Counted from the first letter of the stretch, positions 43,625-52,277 are shown. The stretch is DNA of 64,000 bases from Comamonadaceae bacterium (GCA_947478725.1 CANJWZ010000010.1:40725-104724), one strand, 5' to 3'. Notes: generated from the letters alone by a model not told the origin. A program made the numbers and translations.

Positions 43625-44523
43625 AATTTTCTGTTTTTCAAGTCAGCCGACGTGGCGGGCGCGAAAAAAACGAAGACCGGATGGGCTATTGCTACACCCG
43701 TGAGTCCGGCCTGTTTGTGCTGGCCGATGGCATGGGGGGCCACCCGGAAGGCGAAGTCGCGGCGCAACTGGCGCTGCAAACCGTTTCGGCCGTTTATCAG
43801 AAAGAAGCGCGCCCAGCCATCAAGGACACGACCGAATTTTTATCCAGTGCATTGATGGCGGCGCACGACCAGATTGTTCGCTATGGCAGCGAAAAAGGCA
43901 TGCTTGATTCACCGCGGACCACGCTGGTCGCGTGCATTTTGCAAGGTACGTGCGCCACTTGGGTGCATTGTGGCGATTCGCGCCTGTACGTGGTGCGTCA
44001 CGGCGAACTGCTGATGCGCACGCGCGATCATTCGTACCTTGAAAAGCAAAGCGAAGGCGGCGCGCGCTTGGAGCACATCACGCGTAACATTCTGTTTACC
44101 TGCCTGGGGTCGGCCACCAAACCGGTTTTTGATGTCACCGGTCCCGTCATGCTGCAACAAGGCGACAAATTGCTGCTTTGCTCTGATGGTTTGTGGGGCA
44201 GTCTGTCCGACGACGAAATTGTCAAACACCTGGCTGGAAAAGGCGTGTCAGTTGCTGTGCCAGACCTGGTTGAAAATGCGCTGCGCGTGGCAGGTGAGCA
44301 AAGCGATAACGTGACCGCGCTGGCGATGGAATGGGAAACCCCCGACGCGTTTGAATCGACGCTAGGCATATCGACTGACAGTATTTCCGACGTTGTGTTT
44401 GCGTCTACCATTCAGGCAGGCGGGATGGACACATGTGCGGATGACCTGGACGAGGCGACGATTGAACGATCGATTGCCGAAATCAACGAAGCTATTCGCC
44501 GGTCCGCCGCCAGAAAAGCCTGA
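43621..44523 (+). CDS. PP2C-family serine/threonine phosphatase
   Basis: A 300-residue PPM/PP2C phosphatase. Metal-binding and catalytic motifs are GGREKNEDRMG near residue 14, LADGMGGHPEGEVAA near residue 38, HCGDSRLYVV, LLLCSDGLWGSLSDDEIV and EQSDNVTALAME. It is translated from an ATG inside the kinase stop (ATGA). The C-terminal 50 residues beyond the domain are acidic and unique by eye. It should reverse phosphorylation by the partner kinase. Confidence 0.92.
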   Translation: MKFSVFQVSRRGGREKNEDRMGYCYTRESGLFVLADGMGGHPEGEVAAQLALQTVSAVYQKEARPAIKDTTEFLSSALMAAHDQIVRYGSEKGMLDSPRTTLVACILQGTCATWVHCGDSRLYVVRHGELLMRTRDHSYLEKQSEGGARLEHITRNILFTCLGSATKPVFDVTGPVMLQQGDKLLLCSDGLWGSLSDDEIVKHLAGKGVSVAVPDLVENALRVAGEQSDNVTALAMEWETPDAFESTLGISTDSISDVVFASTIQAGGMDTCADDLDEATIERSIAEINEAIRRSAARKA

Positions 44524-44596
44524 ACGGCATCAATCAGGCGTGCTTTGAGTGCCCTTATTTCCCTTTTTTCCTCCTTTTCATTAAAGAGTTTTAGCC

Positions 44597-45328
44597 ATGA
44601 GTTCATTTGAAAGAAGCAGCGCGCGCGCTGCCCATGCCTTGCGTCCTGTCCGCATCACGCGTAACTACACCGCCTATGCTGAAGGGTCGGTGTTGATTGA
44701 GTTTGGCGGCACCAAAGTGCTGTGTACCGCATCGGTTGAAGAAAAAGTACCCGGCCACAAAAAAGGCAGTGGCGAAGGCTGGGTCACGGCCGAATACGGC
44801 ATGCTGCCGCGCGCCACCCATACGCGCAGCGACCGCGAAGCGGCGCGCGGCAAACAAAGCGGCCGCACCCAGGAAATCCAGCGCCTGATTGGGCGCTCGC
44901 TGCGCACGGTGTTTGATTTGAAAAAACTGGGTGAACGAACCATCTACCTCGACTGCGATGTGATTCAGGCTGACGGCGGCACACGCACGGCCGCCATCAC
45001 TGGCGCATTTGTCGCCGCGCAAGATGCGGTCAGCAAACTGATGGCGGAGGGCAAGCTCAAAGAGACACCGATCCTTGACCATGTGGCTGCCATTTCGGTC
45101 GGCATTGTGCAGGGCACACCGCTGCTGGACCTCGAGTACATCGAAGACTCGGCCTGCGACACCGATATGAACGTCGTGATGACGGGCGCTGGCCATTTTG
45201 TGGAAGTGCAGGGCACGGCCGAAGGCGCTGCCTTTACCCGCGCCGAGATGGATGCGCTGCTGGCGCTGGCTGAAAAAGGCATCCGTGAGCTGGTCGGCAT
45301 GCAACGGCAATCGCTATTCAATGCATAG
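44597..45328 (+). CDS. rph: Ribonuclease PH
   Basis: A 243-residue phosphorolytic 3' exonuclease that trims tRNA precursors. It has the expected length and motifs: [37 protein letters not shown] at the N-terminus, [54 protein letters not shown], and the [19 protein letters not shown] active-site segment. It is followed by rdgB 42 bases later, a conserved pairing. Confidence 0.96.
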   Translation: MSSFERSSARAAHALRPVRITRNYTAYAEGSVLIEFGGTKVLCTASVEEKVPGHKKGSGEGWVTAEYGMLPRATHTRSDREAARGKQSGRTQEIQRLIGRSLRTVFDLKKLGERTIYLDCDVIQADGGTRTAAITGAFVAAQDAVSKLMAEGKLKETPILDHVAAISVGIVQGTPLLDLEYIEDSACDTDMNVVMTGAGHFVEVQGTAEGAAFTRAEMDALLALAEKGIRELVGMQRQSLFNA

Positions 45329-45370
45329 CTGCTTACCCAGGTATTTATTGAGCTAAAGAGTATTTCCACC

Positions 45371-45973
45371 ATGAAAATTGTGCTTGCCTCGAACAATTCA
45401 GGCAAATTGGCAGAGCTGCAGGCGATGTTCAGCCCGCTGGGCGTGCAGTTGCTGCGCCAGTCTGATTTGGACATTGGCGAGGCAGAAGAGCCGTTTCGCA
45501 CCTTTGTCGAAAACGCCTTGGCCAAAGCCCGGCACGCTGCCCGCGCCAGCGGCTTGCCTGCTGTGGCTGATGATGCCGGTTTGTGTGTTGATGCTTTTGG
45601 CGGCTTGCCGGGTGTGGACACCGCTTTTTATGCGACGCAGTTCGGTTACGCCAAGGGAGACGACAACAACGTCAAGGCGCTGCTCGAGCAAATGGCGGCG
45701 ATTGACAACCGCCGCGCCGCATTGGTCAGCACACTCGTGGCGGTGCGGTCTGCGGATGACCCGGAGCCGCTGATAGCCGCAGGCCGCGTGGTCGGTGAGA
45801 TCACTCGCGCGCCATTGGGCAGCAACGGTTTTGGCTTCGACCCGGTGATGTTGATTCCGGAGTTTGGCAAAACCTTCGCGCAACTGCCAGTCGACGTTAA
45901 AAATGCCAACAGCCATCGGGGCAAGGCGGCCCGGCAAATGCTGGACCTGATACGCCAGCAGTGGTTGATATGA
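45371..45973 (+). CDS. rdgB: dITP/XTP pyrophosphatase
   Basis: A 200-residue RdgB/HAM1 house-cleaning NTPase that hydrolyses dITP and XTP. Motifs are IVLASNNSGKLAELQAMF at the N-terminus, FRTFVENALAKARHAA, AVADDAGLCVDAFGG near residue 67, and GSNGFGFDPVMLIPEFGKTFAQL followed by SHRGKAARQM. A copy of a GC-rich repeat begins directly after its stop and reaches the hemW start. Confidence 0.95.
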   Translation: MKIVLASNNSGKLAELQAMFSPLGVQLLRQSDLDIGEAEEPFRTFVENALAKARHAARASGLPAVADDAGLCVDAFGGLPGVDTAFYATQFGYAKGDDNNVKALLEQMAAIDNRRAALVSTLVAVRSADDPEPLIAAGRVVGEITRAPLGSNGFGFDPVMLIPEFGKTFAQLPVDVKNANSHRGKAARQMLDLIRQQWLI

Positions 45974-46055
45974 CCCCCACGTTCGTCGCTTCGCGTACAT
46001 CTCTGCCCCCCGAGGGGGCTGGCCTGGCTTGGGGCGGCCCGGCGCTGGCGGCCCA
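45974..46055. repeat. GC-rich interspersed repeat, copy A (rdgB-hemW gap)
   Basis: The stretch holds CCCCCACGTTCGTCGC, TGCCCCCCGAGGGGGCTGG and CTTGGGGCGGCCCGGCGCTG. The same blocks, in the same order, recur about 220 bases later inside hemW. GC-rich dyads of this kind (CCCCCCGAGGGGG, GGGGCGGCCCGGCG) are, to my knowledge, frequent intergenic elements in Comamonadaceae genomes. This copy fills the whole gap between the rdgB stop and the hemW ATG. Confidence 0.8.
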
Positions 46056-47324
46056 ATGACAAGGCAAGACATTCAGCATTACATGCGGCCCGGCACGCTA
46101 CAGCTCAAAAGCTTGCCGCCGTTATCGCTCTACGTGCATTTGCCATGGTGCATCAAGAAGTGCCCGTACTGCGACTTTAATTCCCACGAACTAGCCCCCA
46201 CGGTCGCGCACCATGTGTCGCTTCCTGCCCCCCGAGGTGGCGCCTCCGGCTTGGGGCGGCCCGGCGCCGGAGCAATCGGCGAGTTGCCCGAACAGCGCTA
46301 TATCGACGCGCTGGTCGCTGACCTGGAGGCATCCCTGCCGCTGATTTGGGGCCGCACCGTTCACAGCATTTTCATCGGCGGCGGTACGCCCAGTCTGTTT
46401 TCGCCACAAGCCATCGACAGACTGCTGGCAGACATCCGCGCCCGGCTCAAACTGAACCCCGATTGTGAAGTCACGCTGGAGGCCAACCCCGGTACCTTTG
46501 AAAAAGACCGCTTCAAAGCCTTCAGAAGCGCAGGTGTCAATCGGCTGTCGATTGGCGTGCAAAGCTTCAATGACCAGCACCTCAAAGCGCTGGGCCGCGT
46601 GCATGACCGTGCGCAGGCCATCGCTGCGGTTGAAGAGGCCGCGCACGCTTTTGACACCTTCAATCTGGACATCATGTATGCGCTGCCAGGCCAGACGCTA
46701 CAAGATCTGGAGCAGGACATGCAGACGGCGCTCAGCCTGCAGCCACCGCATATCTCCATCTACCACCTGACGATTGAGCCCAACACCTACTTTGCCAAGT
46801 TTCCACCGGTCATCCCTGAAGAAGACATGGCCTACGACATGCTCGACAAAATCACCGAGATGACCGAGGCCGCTGGCTTGGGCCGTTACGAAATATCGGC
46901 CTACGCCAAACCCGGCCACCGCTGCTTTCACAACACCAACTATTGGCAGTTTGGCGACTACCTTGGTATTGGCGCGGGGGCTCACAGCAAGCTGAGTTTT
47001 GCGCACCGGGTGGTGCGGCAGGTGCGCGTGCGCGAGCCCAAGTTGTATATGGAAAAAGCGTTGATCGGCGACGCGGTGACGACGAACGCTGAAGTCAGCC
47101 GAGCCGACCTGCCATTTGAGTTCATGCTCAATGCGCTGCGCCTGAAAGACGGCTTCAAGCTGCAAGACTTTGCTGAAAAAACCGGCCTGCCCTTGACCTC
47201 GATAGCCAAGGGGCTCGATGAGGCCGAGCGCAAGGGCTTGATCGAACGGGACTTCGTCAATGTCAAGCCTACCGTTCGCGGCTTTGATTTTTTAAACGAT
47301 TTGCAGCAGCTCTTTTTGGCCTAG
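46056..47324 (+). CDS. hemW: Radical SAM heme chaperone HemW with an in-frame insert
   Basis: A 422-residue radical SAM protein of the HemW (HemN-like) group. The 4Fe-4S Cys triad is C32, C36 and C39 in LPWCIKKCPYCDFNSHE. SIFIGGGTPSLFS, EVTLEANPGTFE, GVNRLSIGVQSF, NLDIMYALPGQT and GAGAHSK follow. HemW handles heme and is not the coproporphyrinogen oxidase itself. Between FNSHE and GELPEQRYIDAL, about 29 extra residues (APTVAHHVSLPAPRGG and on) are encoded by repeat copy B. The ATG at 46056 is chosen; an ATG at 46083 is also possible. Confidence 0.93.
   Translation: MTRQDIQHYMRPGTLQLKSLPPLSLYVHLPWCIKKCPYCDFNSHELAPTVAHHVSLPAPRGGASGLGRPGAGAIGELPEQRYIDALVADLEASLPLIWGRTVHSIFIGGGTPSLFSPQAIDRLLADIRARLKLNPDCEVTLEANPGTFEKDRFKAFRSAGVNRLSIGVQSFNDQHLKALGRVHDRAQAIAAVEEAAHAFDTFNLDIMYALPGQTLQDLEQDMQTALSLQPPHISIYHLTIEPNTYFAKFPPVIPEEDMAYDMLDKITEMTEAAGLGRYEISAYAKPGHRCFHNTNYWQFGDYLGIGAGAHSKLSFAHRVVRQVRVREPKLYMEKALIGDAVTTNAEVSRADLPFEFMLNALRLKDGFKLQDFAEKTGLPLTSIAKGLDEAERKGLIERDFVNVKPTVRGFDFLNDLQQLFLA
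46193..46275. repeat. GC-rich interspersed repeat, copy B, inside hemW
   Basis: The blocks CCCCCACGGTCGCGC, TGCCCCCCGAGGTGGCGCC and GGCTTGGGGCGGCCCGGCGC parallel copy A, with substitutions and small length changes. The copy sits within the hemW reading frame without a stop or frameshift, just after the iron-sulfur Cys motif. It adds about 29 residues rich in Gly, Ala and Pro. Confidence 0.8.
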
Positions 47325-47340
47325 CGTCACCCCCAAATTT

Positions 47341-47571
47341 ATGGAAACCTCTAGCATCATCTTGTTGGCCGTCAGCGCATCCATCAGCTTCGCGCTGGGC
47401 CGGACCATCATGCACTTTCGCAATAAGAAGAAGAACGCTGAAAAAGAGCGGCTTCAAAAGCTTGCCGCTCAAGCCTTGAAAGACGCGCCACCTGAAGCAG
47501 TCTCAAAAAACAAGAGCAAACGCAAGCGGCAAATGCAAAACTTGCAACACGGTGCCCGGGACGAGCGTTAA
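47341..47571 (+). CDS. Small single-pass membrane protein, unknown function
   Basis: A 76-residue protein. The N-terminal 20 residues (ETSSIILLAVSASISFALG) form one likely membrane segment, followed by a strongly basic, Lys-rich helix (HFRNKKKNAEKERLQKLAAQAL) and tail. It starts 16 bases after hemW and may be co-transcribed with it. I do not recognise a family. The composition and clean reading frame suggest a real gene, and the basic tail would face the cytoplasm. Confidence 0.65.
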   Translation: METSSIILLAVSASISFALGRTIMHFRNKKKNAEKERLQKLAAQALKDAPPEAVSKNKSKRKRQMQNLQHGARDER

Positions 47572-47903
47572 AGCTCAAGGGCTGCCCACGGTGGCTTCGT
47601 CGTCGAACTAAACGAACGCGGCCCCTTCATGATGCGAGCCTTGTTCGCACTATTGTTGAGCGCGACGCATAGTACTTTGCCTGGATTCACGATCGGTGGC
47701 ATCCATCGCACGCTGTCCATCCGAACAGGAGTTGCCGCTTTGAGGGCACTGGCAATCAGGCGTAGCGTCTCTTCGCCGCCAGCGATCACATCCATCATGC
47801 TTTGGGGCGGATCCGGCATGACGTCTGCGAGAACGACGACGCCCCCTGCTTTTTCAGCTGCCAGCAGCGCCTTGCCGTCGCGTTGCACGGTTCCTATCTT
47901 CAT
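47568..47903 (-). pseudogene. N-terminal fragment of a fumarylacetoacetate hydrolase-family gene
   Basis: A leftward frame starting MKIGTVQRDGKALLAAEKAGG and reaching WMPPIVNPGKVLCVALNNSANKARIMKGP, the N-terminal domain and first strand of an FAH-type hydrolase. After GP the sequence becomes unrelated and a stop follows in about 16 codons, so the catalytic two thirds are missing. The break is near 47630. It is the downstream partner of a regulator relic at 47987-48186, together a remnant of a lost catabolic operon. Confidence 0.7.
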
Positions 47904-47986
47904 GCTTGTCTCCAAAAATCTTTTTGGAGATGGCAGTATAGTCACGACCTGCGTGTGCAGGGGGCGCAACGCGACATCGTTCCTTA

Positions 47987-48186
47987 TTACGGAACGCTCT
48001 CGCCAACCGCGGCGGAAATCTCCGCACTGATGCGATGCAACAAATTCGCGAAATCATGTTCGTCGCGTACGTCCAGAAGACGGCCGAAGGTGGTTGCCGA
48101 CAAAACGCCAAGTAGTCCCTGGCTTCCCGCGATGGGTACCGCTGGCGTCGCAGTTCTTACACGGCGCTCGCTAAGCCGAACGCACC
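47987..48186 (-). pseudogene. C-terminal remnant of an unidentified protein, perhaps a regulator
   Basis: An uninterrupted leftward stretch reads ERRVRTATPAVPIAGSQG, then LLGVLSATTFGRLLDVRDEH, then DFANLLHRISAEISAAV, and stops at 47987. The pattern of a small-molecule-sensing domain followed by a helical end suggests the tail of an IclR- or GAF-type regulator, but I am not sure. The 5' part was removed where the IS3-family fragment begins at about 48187. It precedes the broken FAH gene on the same strand. Confidence 0.4.
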
Positions 48187-48550
48187 GATGCCTTGATTCA
48201 CCGCAACGACAGGGGTTCGCAATATGTATCCATTCGGTACAGCGAACGTCTGGCTGAAGCGGCGATCGAACCGTCGGTGGGCAGCCGGGGCGACAGTTAT
48301 GACAACGCCTTGGCTGAAGCCATCAAGGGGCTGTACAAGGCCGAATTGATTCACCGCCGGGCACCGTGGAAGACCAAGCAATCGCTGGAACTGGCTACGT
48401 TTGAATGGGTGTCCTGGTTTAACCACCACCGACTGCTTGAGCCTATCGGATACATTCCTCCTGCTGAAGCTGAGGAAAATTACTATCGGCAATCAGGCAA
48501 TCAGGCAATCAGGCAATCATGTCGGTCTGACTTCTGGGGGTCAGTTCATA
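48187..48550 (+). mobile_element. IS3-family transposase fragment (3' half)
   Basis: The frame LIHRNDRGSQYVSIRYSERLAE, then SYDNALAEAIKGLYKAELIHRR, then FEWVSWFNHHRLLEPIGYIPPAEAEENYY, is the C-terminal half of an IS3-family OrfB with its catalytic D and E regions. It differs from the element at 61197. The likely terminal repeat is GGTCTGACTTCTGGGGGTCA near 48525. The 5' half and the other end are absent. An 8-base tandem repeat lies between the coding end and the terminus. Confidence 0.85.
48488..48519 (+). repeat. Tandem repeat, four units of GGCAATCA
   Basis: Four perfect copies of the 8-mer GGCAATCA follow one another in the IS3 fragment, just after the codons for EENYYR. Slippage in a dead gene is the simple explanation. 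It extends the transposase frame by about ten codons of unrelated sequence. Confidence 0.8.
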
Positions 48551-48588
48551 CCCGGGGCGATTCAATGCTGTTTGAAACGGCCCTTTAG

Positions 48589-49203
48589 GCGCTTGACTGC
48601 CGGTTCAAATCAATTGCGTGGTAACAATTTTGGTAACTGAACCACCAACAAGCTTTAAAGCCACATAAGACTATTTGAGTTGGCTGAAGCTATGTCCGTA
48701 GAACATTTAGCATACATGAGGGTTGCGGATGATGAATTTGAAAATACCATCTCCAGTTTCTCAATTACTTACTCTGTTTAGCGGCATTGCAAATGCGCAG
48801 GCCGCAATGTAGTTCAACGGCCCAGTGTGAAAGTAGGCCGCCTCTAAGCTGGAACGCTTAACACTGTCATGAGCAATCTTATAGAAGGTAAGTACCAGTA
48901 GATAAAACATAAATAAGGTTAAAAGTGAGCATTCAAGGTTTGACTCCAGCAAAGTAAGCCTGATTAGCTTTTTAGTTTTTTCGGCAAGCTGAATCTTGGA
49001 GTGTGGTACTCACCCAATGCAGTAGACAAATGTTATTGTCAAAATCTGAATGGGAGAAATGCAAATGCTAATAGCCGAATAGTTTATGCGATCAAACTGC
49101 CTATCCGTCAGTTTGATCGCTACATGAAGAATGGTTTTAGACTGAATTATTTATTAGTTCCATACGTTCCGGCGACTGAAGATAAACCAGCTGAAAGGCT
49201 TAT
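48589..49203. other. AT-rich gap with no recognisable gene
   Basis: About 600 bases between the IS3 fragment and the Bug receptor gene. Short open frames exist on both strands, but none has recognisable protein features or a convincing start. The only clear structure is the dyad at 49088-49120. The base composition is closer to that of the Bug gene that follows than to the core genes. Confidence 0.6.
49088..49120. promoter_or_regulatory. Perfect 12-base inverted repeat upstream of Bug gene
   Basis: GCGATCAAACTG (49088-49099) and CAGTTTGATCGC (49109-49120) are exact reverse complements separated by nine bases. The dyad ends 83 bases before the ATG at 49204. No T run follows, so it is not an ordinary terminator. 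It could be an operator for an unseen regulator or a leader hairpin in the mRNA of the 49.2-53.5 kb operon. Confidence 0.6.
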
Positions 49204-50175
49204 ATGCTCAAAATAAATATTGCTAAGTCATTGTTGTGCATCTTTCTACTAGGAGCTTCTTTTGCATACAGTCAGACGTGGCCATCGAAATCCATAACCC
49301 TAATCGTCCCTGCAGGTGCCGGAGGCTTTACAGATATAGTTGCCCGAAACGTCGCGGCGAAACTCTCATTAAAGCTTGGACAATCTGTAATTGTCGACAA
49401 CCGCCCAGGAGCAAATGGAGTACTTGGCGTCGCCACAGCAGCGAAAGCTAGACCCGATGGATATTCGTTCATTCTCGGCACAAGTACAACGATGGCTGCG
49501 AATGTTTATCTATACAAAAATTTTCCTGTAGACCCGCTGCGCGATTTTGTTCCCCTCGCATTGATCGGAGACATCCCATTCGCGTATGCTGTTCCAGTCG
49601 ATTCCCCGTTCAAAAGTATGGGTGACTTTATACGAGCTGCGAGATCGGCGCCAGGGAAGATCACTTACGGTTCAGGCACGAGCTCCGCTGTACTATGTGC
49701 TGAGATCTTGAAGGCTGAGGCGAAAATCGAATTGATGCGGATTCCATACAAAACTGGACCTCAAGCGCTTATCGATTTGATGGCAGGGCGGATCGATATG
49801 GTGTGTGAATCCATCGCCACCCTAATGGTAGATGCCACGGGGAATAAGAAGCTGCGAGCACTTGCTTTGGCTCAACCTCAACGAACTTCTTTTGCGCCGG
49901 ATGTTGAGACTGTTGCGGAGGCCGGGTTTGGAAATGTGTACTACGCTGCCTGGCTTGGTTTCTGGGCTCCGTCGGGCACGCCGAAGGATATCGTGCAAAG
50001 GCTTAGCGGTGAATTGCTCGCCGTGCTGCGAGATCCAGAGTTTCGAGCTAGCATGCTGTTTTGGGGTTTGAGCGCCCCACCCGCCATAGAACCCGGCATT
50101 CTGGCCGAGGCACATCGTGAAGAAATAAAGAAGCTTGAGAAGCTCGTTAAATTGGGAATTATCGAGGCTCAGTAG
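49204..50175 (+). CDS. Bug-family (TTT) periplasmic receptor
   Basis: A 323-residue Bug receptor with a signal peptide (MLKINIAKSLLCIFLLGASFAYSQ). Motifs are WPSKSITLIVPAGAGGFTD, VIVDNRPGANGVLG, DGYSFILGT, ITYGSGTSSAVL, IPYKTGPQALIDLMAGRIDM and a C-terminal WGLSAPP. It starts a rightward group with two CoA transferase-family genes and an SDR-like gene, and presumably captures the acid that they process. The next gene begins 85 bases after its stop. Confidence 0.92.
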   Translation: MLKINIAKSLLCIFLLGASFAYSQTWPSKSITLIVPAGAGGFTDIVARNVAAKLSLKLGQSVIVDNRPGANGVLGVATAAKARPDGYSFILGTSTTMAANVYLYKNFPVDPLRDFVPLALIGDIPFAYAVPVDSPFKSMGDFIRAARSAPGKITYGSGTSSAVLCAEILKAEAKIELMRIPYKTGPQALIDLMAGRIDMVCESIATLMVDATGNKKLRALALAQPQRTSFAPDVETVAEAGFGNVYYAAWLGFWAPSGTPKDIVQRLSGELLAVLRDPEFRASMLFWGLSAPPAIEPGILAEAHREEIKKLEKLVKLGIIEAQ

Positions 50176-50260
50176 AGCAACGATGCAGTTGGTTTGTGAC
50201 TTCCTTTAGATAGAGTTTCTCATTGCAGTTCATCTAGACTTGGTAACCGGGAAGCGCAGT

Positions 50261-51415
50261 ATGGGACCTTTGAGTGGATACAGAGTGATCGAGATCGCCA
50301 GTATCGGACCGATTCCAATGTGTGGAATGCTCCTCGCCGATCTGGGGGCTGATGTGATTCGAATTGATCGAATGCACGAGTCCGATCTCGGACTGCGACG
50401 TGACCCAGCGTTTGAACTTACAAGCAGAGGAAAACGGAGCATCGCTGTCGATCTGAAGAGGCCGGAAGGTGTCAATGCCGTTGTCAAACTGGCTTCAAAA
50501 GCAGACGTGCTCATCGAGGGGTTTAGGCCTGGCGTAATGGAGCGACTCGGACTGAGCCCTGAGGTATGCATCTCAGCCAATCCTGGGTTGATCTTTGGGC
50601 GTCTTACTGGGTGGGGGCAGACCGGGCCACTGGCCCAATCGGTGGGACATGACATGAACTTCATAGGGTTGACCGGTGTCCTCGACGCCATCGGCCTTTC
50701 CGGCGGCCCGCCAGTGCCCCCGCTGAACTTACTAGGGGACCTTGCAGGAGGTTCCCTTTTTATGGCTTTTGGCATCGCGGCCGCACTTGCCGCCCCGGGC
50801 GGGCGAGGAAGAGGGCAAGTCATTGATTTGGCTGTCGTGGATGGCGTCGCCGCACTAATGGCGACGATCCATGGCCAGTCGCTGGCTGGGGCATGGCCGC
50901 CCGGCCGGGGAAAGCATGTGCTTGGTGGCGGTGCCCCGTGGAACACGGTCTATGAAACCGGGGACGGACGGTTCATCGCCGTCTGCGCGATTGAACAGCG
51001 CTTCTACAACGCCCTGCTGGCAACATTGGAGCTCAATCCACAATCGCTTCCTGACCGGATGGATCCAATGCAGTGGCCAGCCTTGCGCGATGCCTTGAGC
51101 CAGGTTTTTCTCTCACGCACGATGCCTGAATGGACGTCTCTATTCGCGGGTTCGGATGCCTGCGTTTCTCCCATCCTGAGCGTTGCTGAGGCGCGGGAGC
51201 ATCCTCATGCACTTGCGCGCGAGTCGTTCACGCGGTTGCATGGAAAGGATCAACCAGTACCAACGCCCAGGTACAGCCAAACTAAGTCGGAGACCACTGG
51301 AGAAACGATATCTAAACCTGGTCAACATACGCTAGAAATACTCCAAGAGCATGGATTTAGCGAAGACCACGTGGAACGGCTTCTAGCCGACAGAGTCGTG
51401 CTCGCCCCCGACTGA
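50261..51415 (+). CDS. CaiB/BaiF family, alpha-methylacyl-CoA racemase-like
   Basis: A 384-residue family III CoA transferase homologue. GPLSGYRVIEIASIGPIPMCGMLLADLGADVIRID starts the protein. GWGQTGPLAQSVGHDMNFIGLTGVL and PPVPPLNLLGDLAGGS match the His and Asp regions of alpha-methylacyl-CoA racemases, and GQVIDLAVVDG holds the family Asp. The racemase subgroup is therefore more likely than a transferase. The ATG at 50261 begins the recognisable protein; a TTG at 50240 is also in frame. It would epimerise a 2-methylacyl-CoA before beta-oxidation. Confidence 0.87.
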   Translation: MGPLSGYRVIEIASIGPIPMCGMLLADLGADVIRIDRMHESDLGLRRDPAFELTSRGKRSIAVDLKRPEGVNAVVKLASKADVLIEGFRPGVMERLGLSPEVCISANPGLIFGRLTGWGQTGPLAQSVGHDMNFIGLTGVLDAIGLSGGPPVPPLNLLGDLAGGSLFMAFGIAAALAAPGGRGRGQVIDLAVVDGVAALMATIHGQSLAGAWPPGRGKHVLGGGAPWNTVYETGDGRFIAVCAIEQRFYNALLATLELNPQSLPDRMDPMQWPALRDALSQVFLSRTMPEWTSLFAGSDACVSPILSVAEAREHPHALARESFTRLHGKDQPVPTPRYSQTKSETTGETISKPGQHTLEILQEHGFSEDHVERLLADRVVLAPD

Positions 51416-51494
51416 AAACTCAGCCTGGCTGCTATATGTTCTGCTCGGTCATCGCACTTCCTTCTAGAAGCATCTACAGAAATTAACTAACGTC

Positions 51495-52277
51495 ATGGAA
51501 AAAGATCTAAATGAGAAAATCGCTTTAGTCTTGGGGTCGACCGGGAGTATCGGCTTCAGGACAGCTGAGATCTTCGCTCAGCGTGGCGCCAAGACAATAC
51601 TGAACGGCCGCAGTGCGGAAGGCGGAGTAACCGCTGTTAGAAAGCTTTCAGAGCAAGATTTGCACTGCCATTTCGAGCAAGGTGACGCGTGCAACCACGA
51701 TGACATGCTCAGGGTTGTCGGCAATGTCGTAACAAAACTTGGAGTGCCCGACATCTTGGTTTGTTCAGGTGGTACTGTGTATCCGGGACCAACGCCATTC
51801 TTGGAGCTTAGCCCTGAGCAAATCATAAATGGGATTCAGCAAAGGGTGGCATCACGTCTTCTTCCCGTGCATGCGATTGCGCCGAGAATGCGCGATCGCA
51901 AAGGCGGGGCCATCGTCTTCGTGACGTCGGATGCTGCGAGACATCCGACGCCCGGGGAGGTACTTGTGGGCGCAGCTGGCGCGGCAATCATGCTAGCGAC
52001 TAAGGCGTTGGCAAAGGAAATGTCGCGATGGAACATTCGGGTCAACTGTGTCAATGTCACGATAACCTCGGACACGAAGAGATTCGATGAGATATTCAGT
52101 ACCCCCGGGTTTTCAAAAAACCTTTTCTCCAAAGCACTTGAGCGCTTTCCTTCCGGAAAACCCCCAGCGGCGTCCAACGTTGCTGAGGCTATCGCATTTC
52201 TTGCCTCACCGAGGTCTGCTGAGATTACCGGGCAGACCATAAGTGTTAACGGCGGCCTATCGTTTGGAGGTTGGTGA
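51495..52277 (+). CDS. SDR-fold protein lacking catalytic Tyr and Lys
   Basis: A 260-residue SDR-like protein. The nucleotide motif GSTGSIG near residue 14 is intact, and TGQTISVNGG closes the fold. In the active-site region it reads TSDAARHPTPGEVLVGAAGAAIM: Val where Tyr and Gly where Lys should be, with Ser present. The NNAG equivalent is VCSGG. It can probably still bind NAD(P), but ordinary SDR catalysis is unlikely. Its stop overlaps the start of the next CoA transferase gene by one base (TGATG), so it is tightly coupled to CoA chemistry. Confidence 0.82.
   Translation: MEKDLNEKIALVLGSTGSIGFRTAEIFAQRGAKTILNGRSAEGGVTAVRKLSEQDLHCHFEQGDACNHDDMLRVVGNVVTKLGVPDILVCSGGTVYPGPTPFLELSPEQIINGIQQRVASRLLPVHAIAPRMRDRKGGAIVFVTSDAARHPTPGEVLVGAAGAAIMLATKALAKEMSRWNIRVNCVNVTITSDTKRFDEIFSTPGFSKNLFSKALERFPSGKPPAASNVAEAIAFLASPRSAEITGQTISVNGGLSFGGW

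Noticed and set aside
44603..45310. Leftward open frame of 235 codons antisense to rph
   Set aside because: Complete overlap with the well-conserved rph gene; the composition (His, Gln, Arg rich) is typical of shadow frames.
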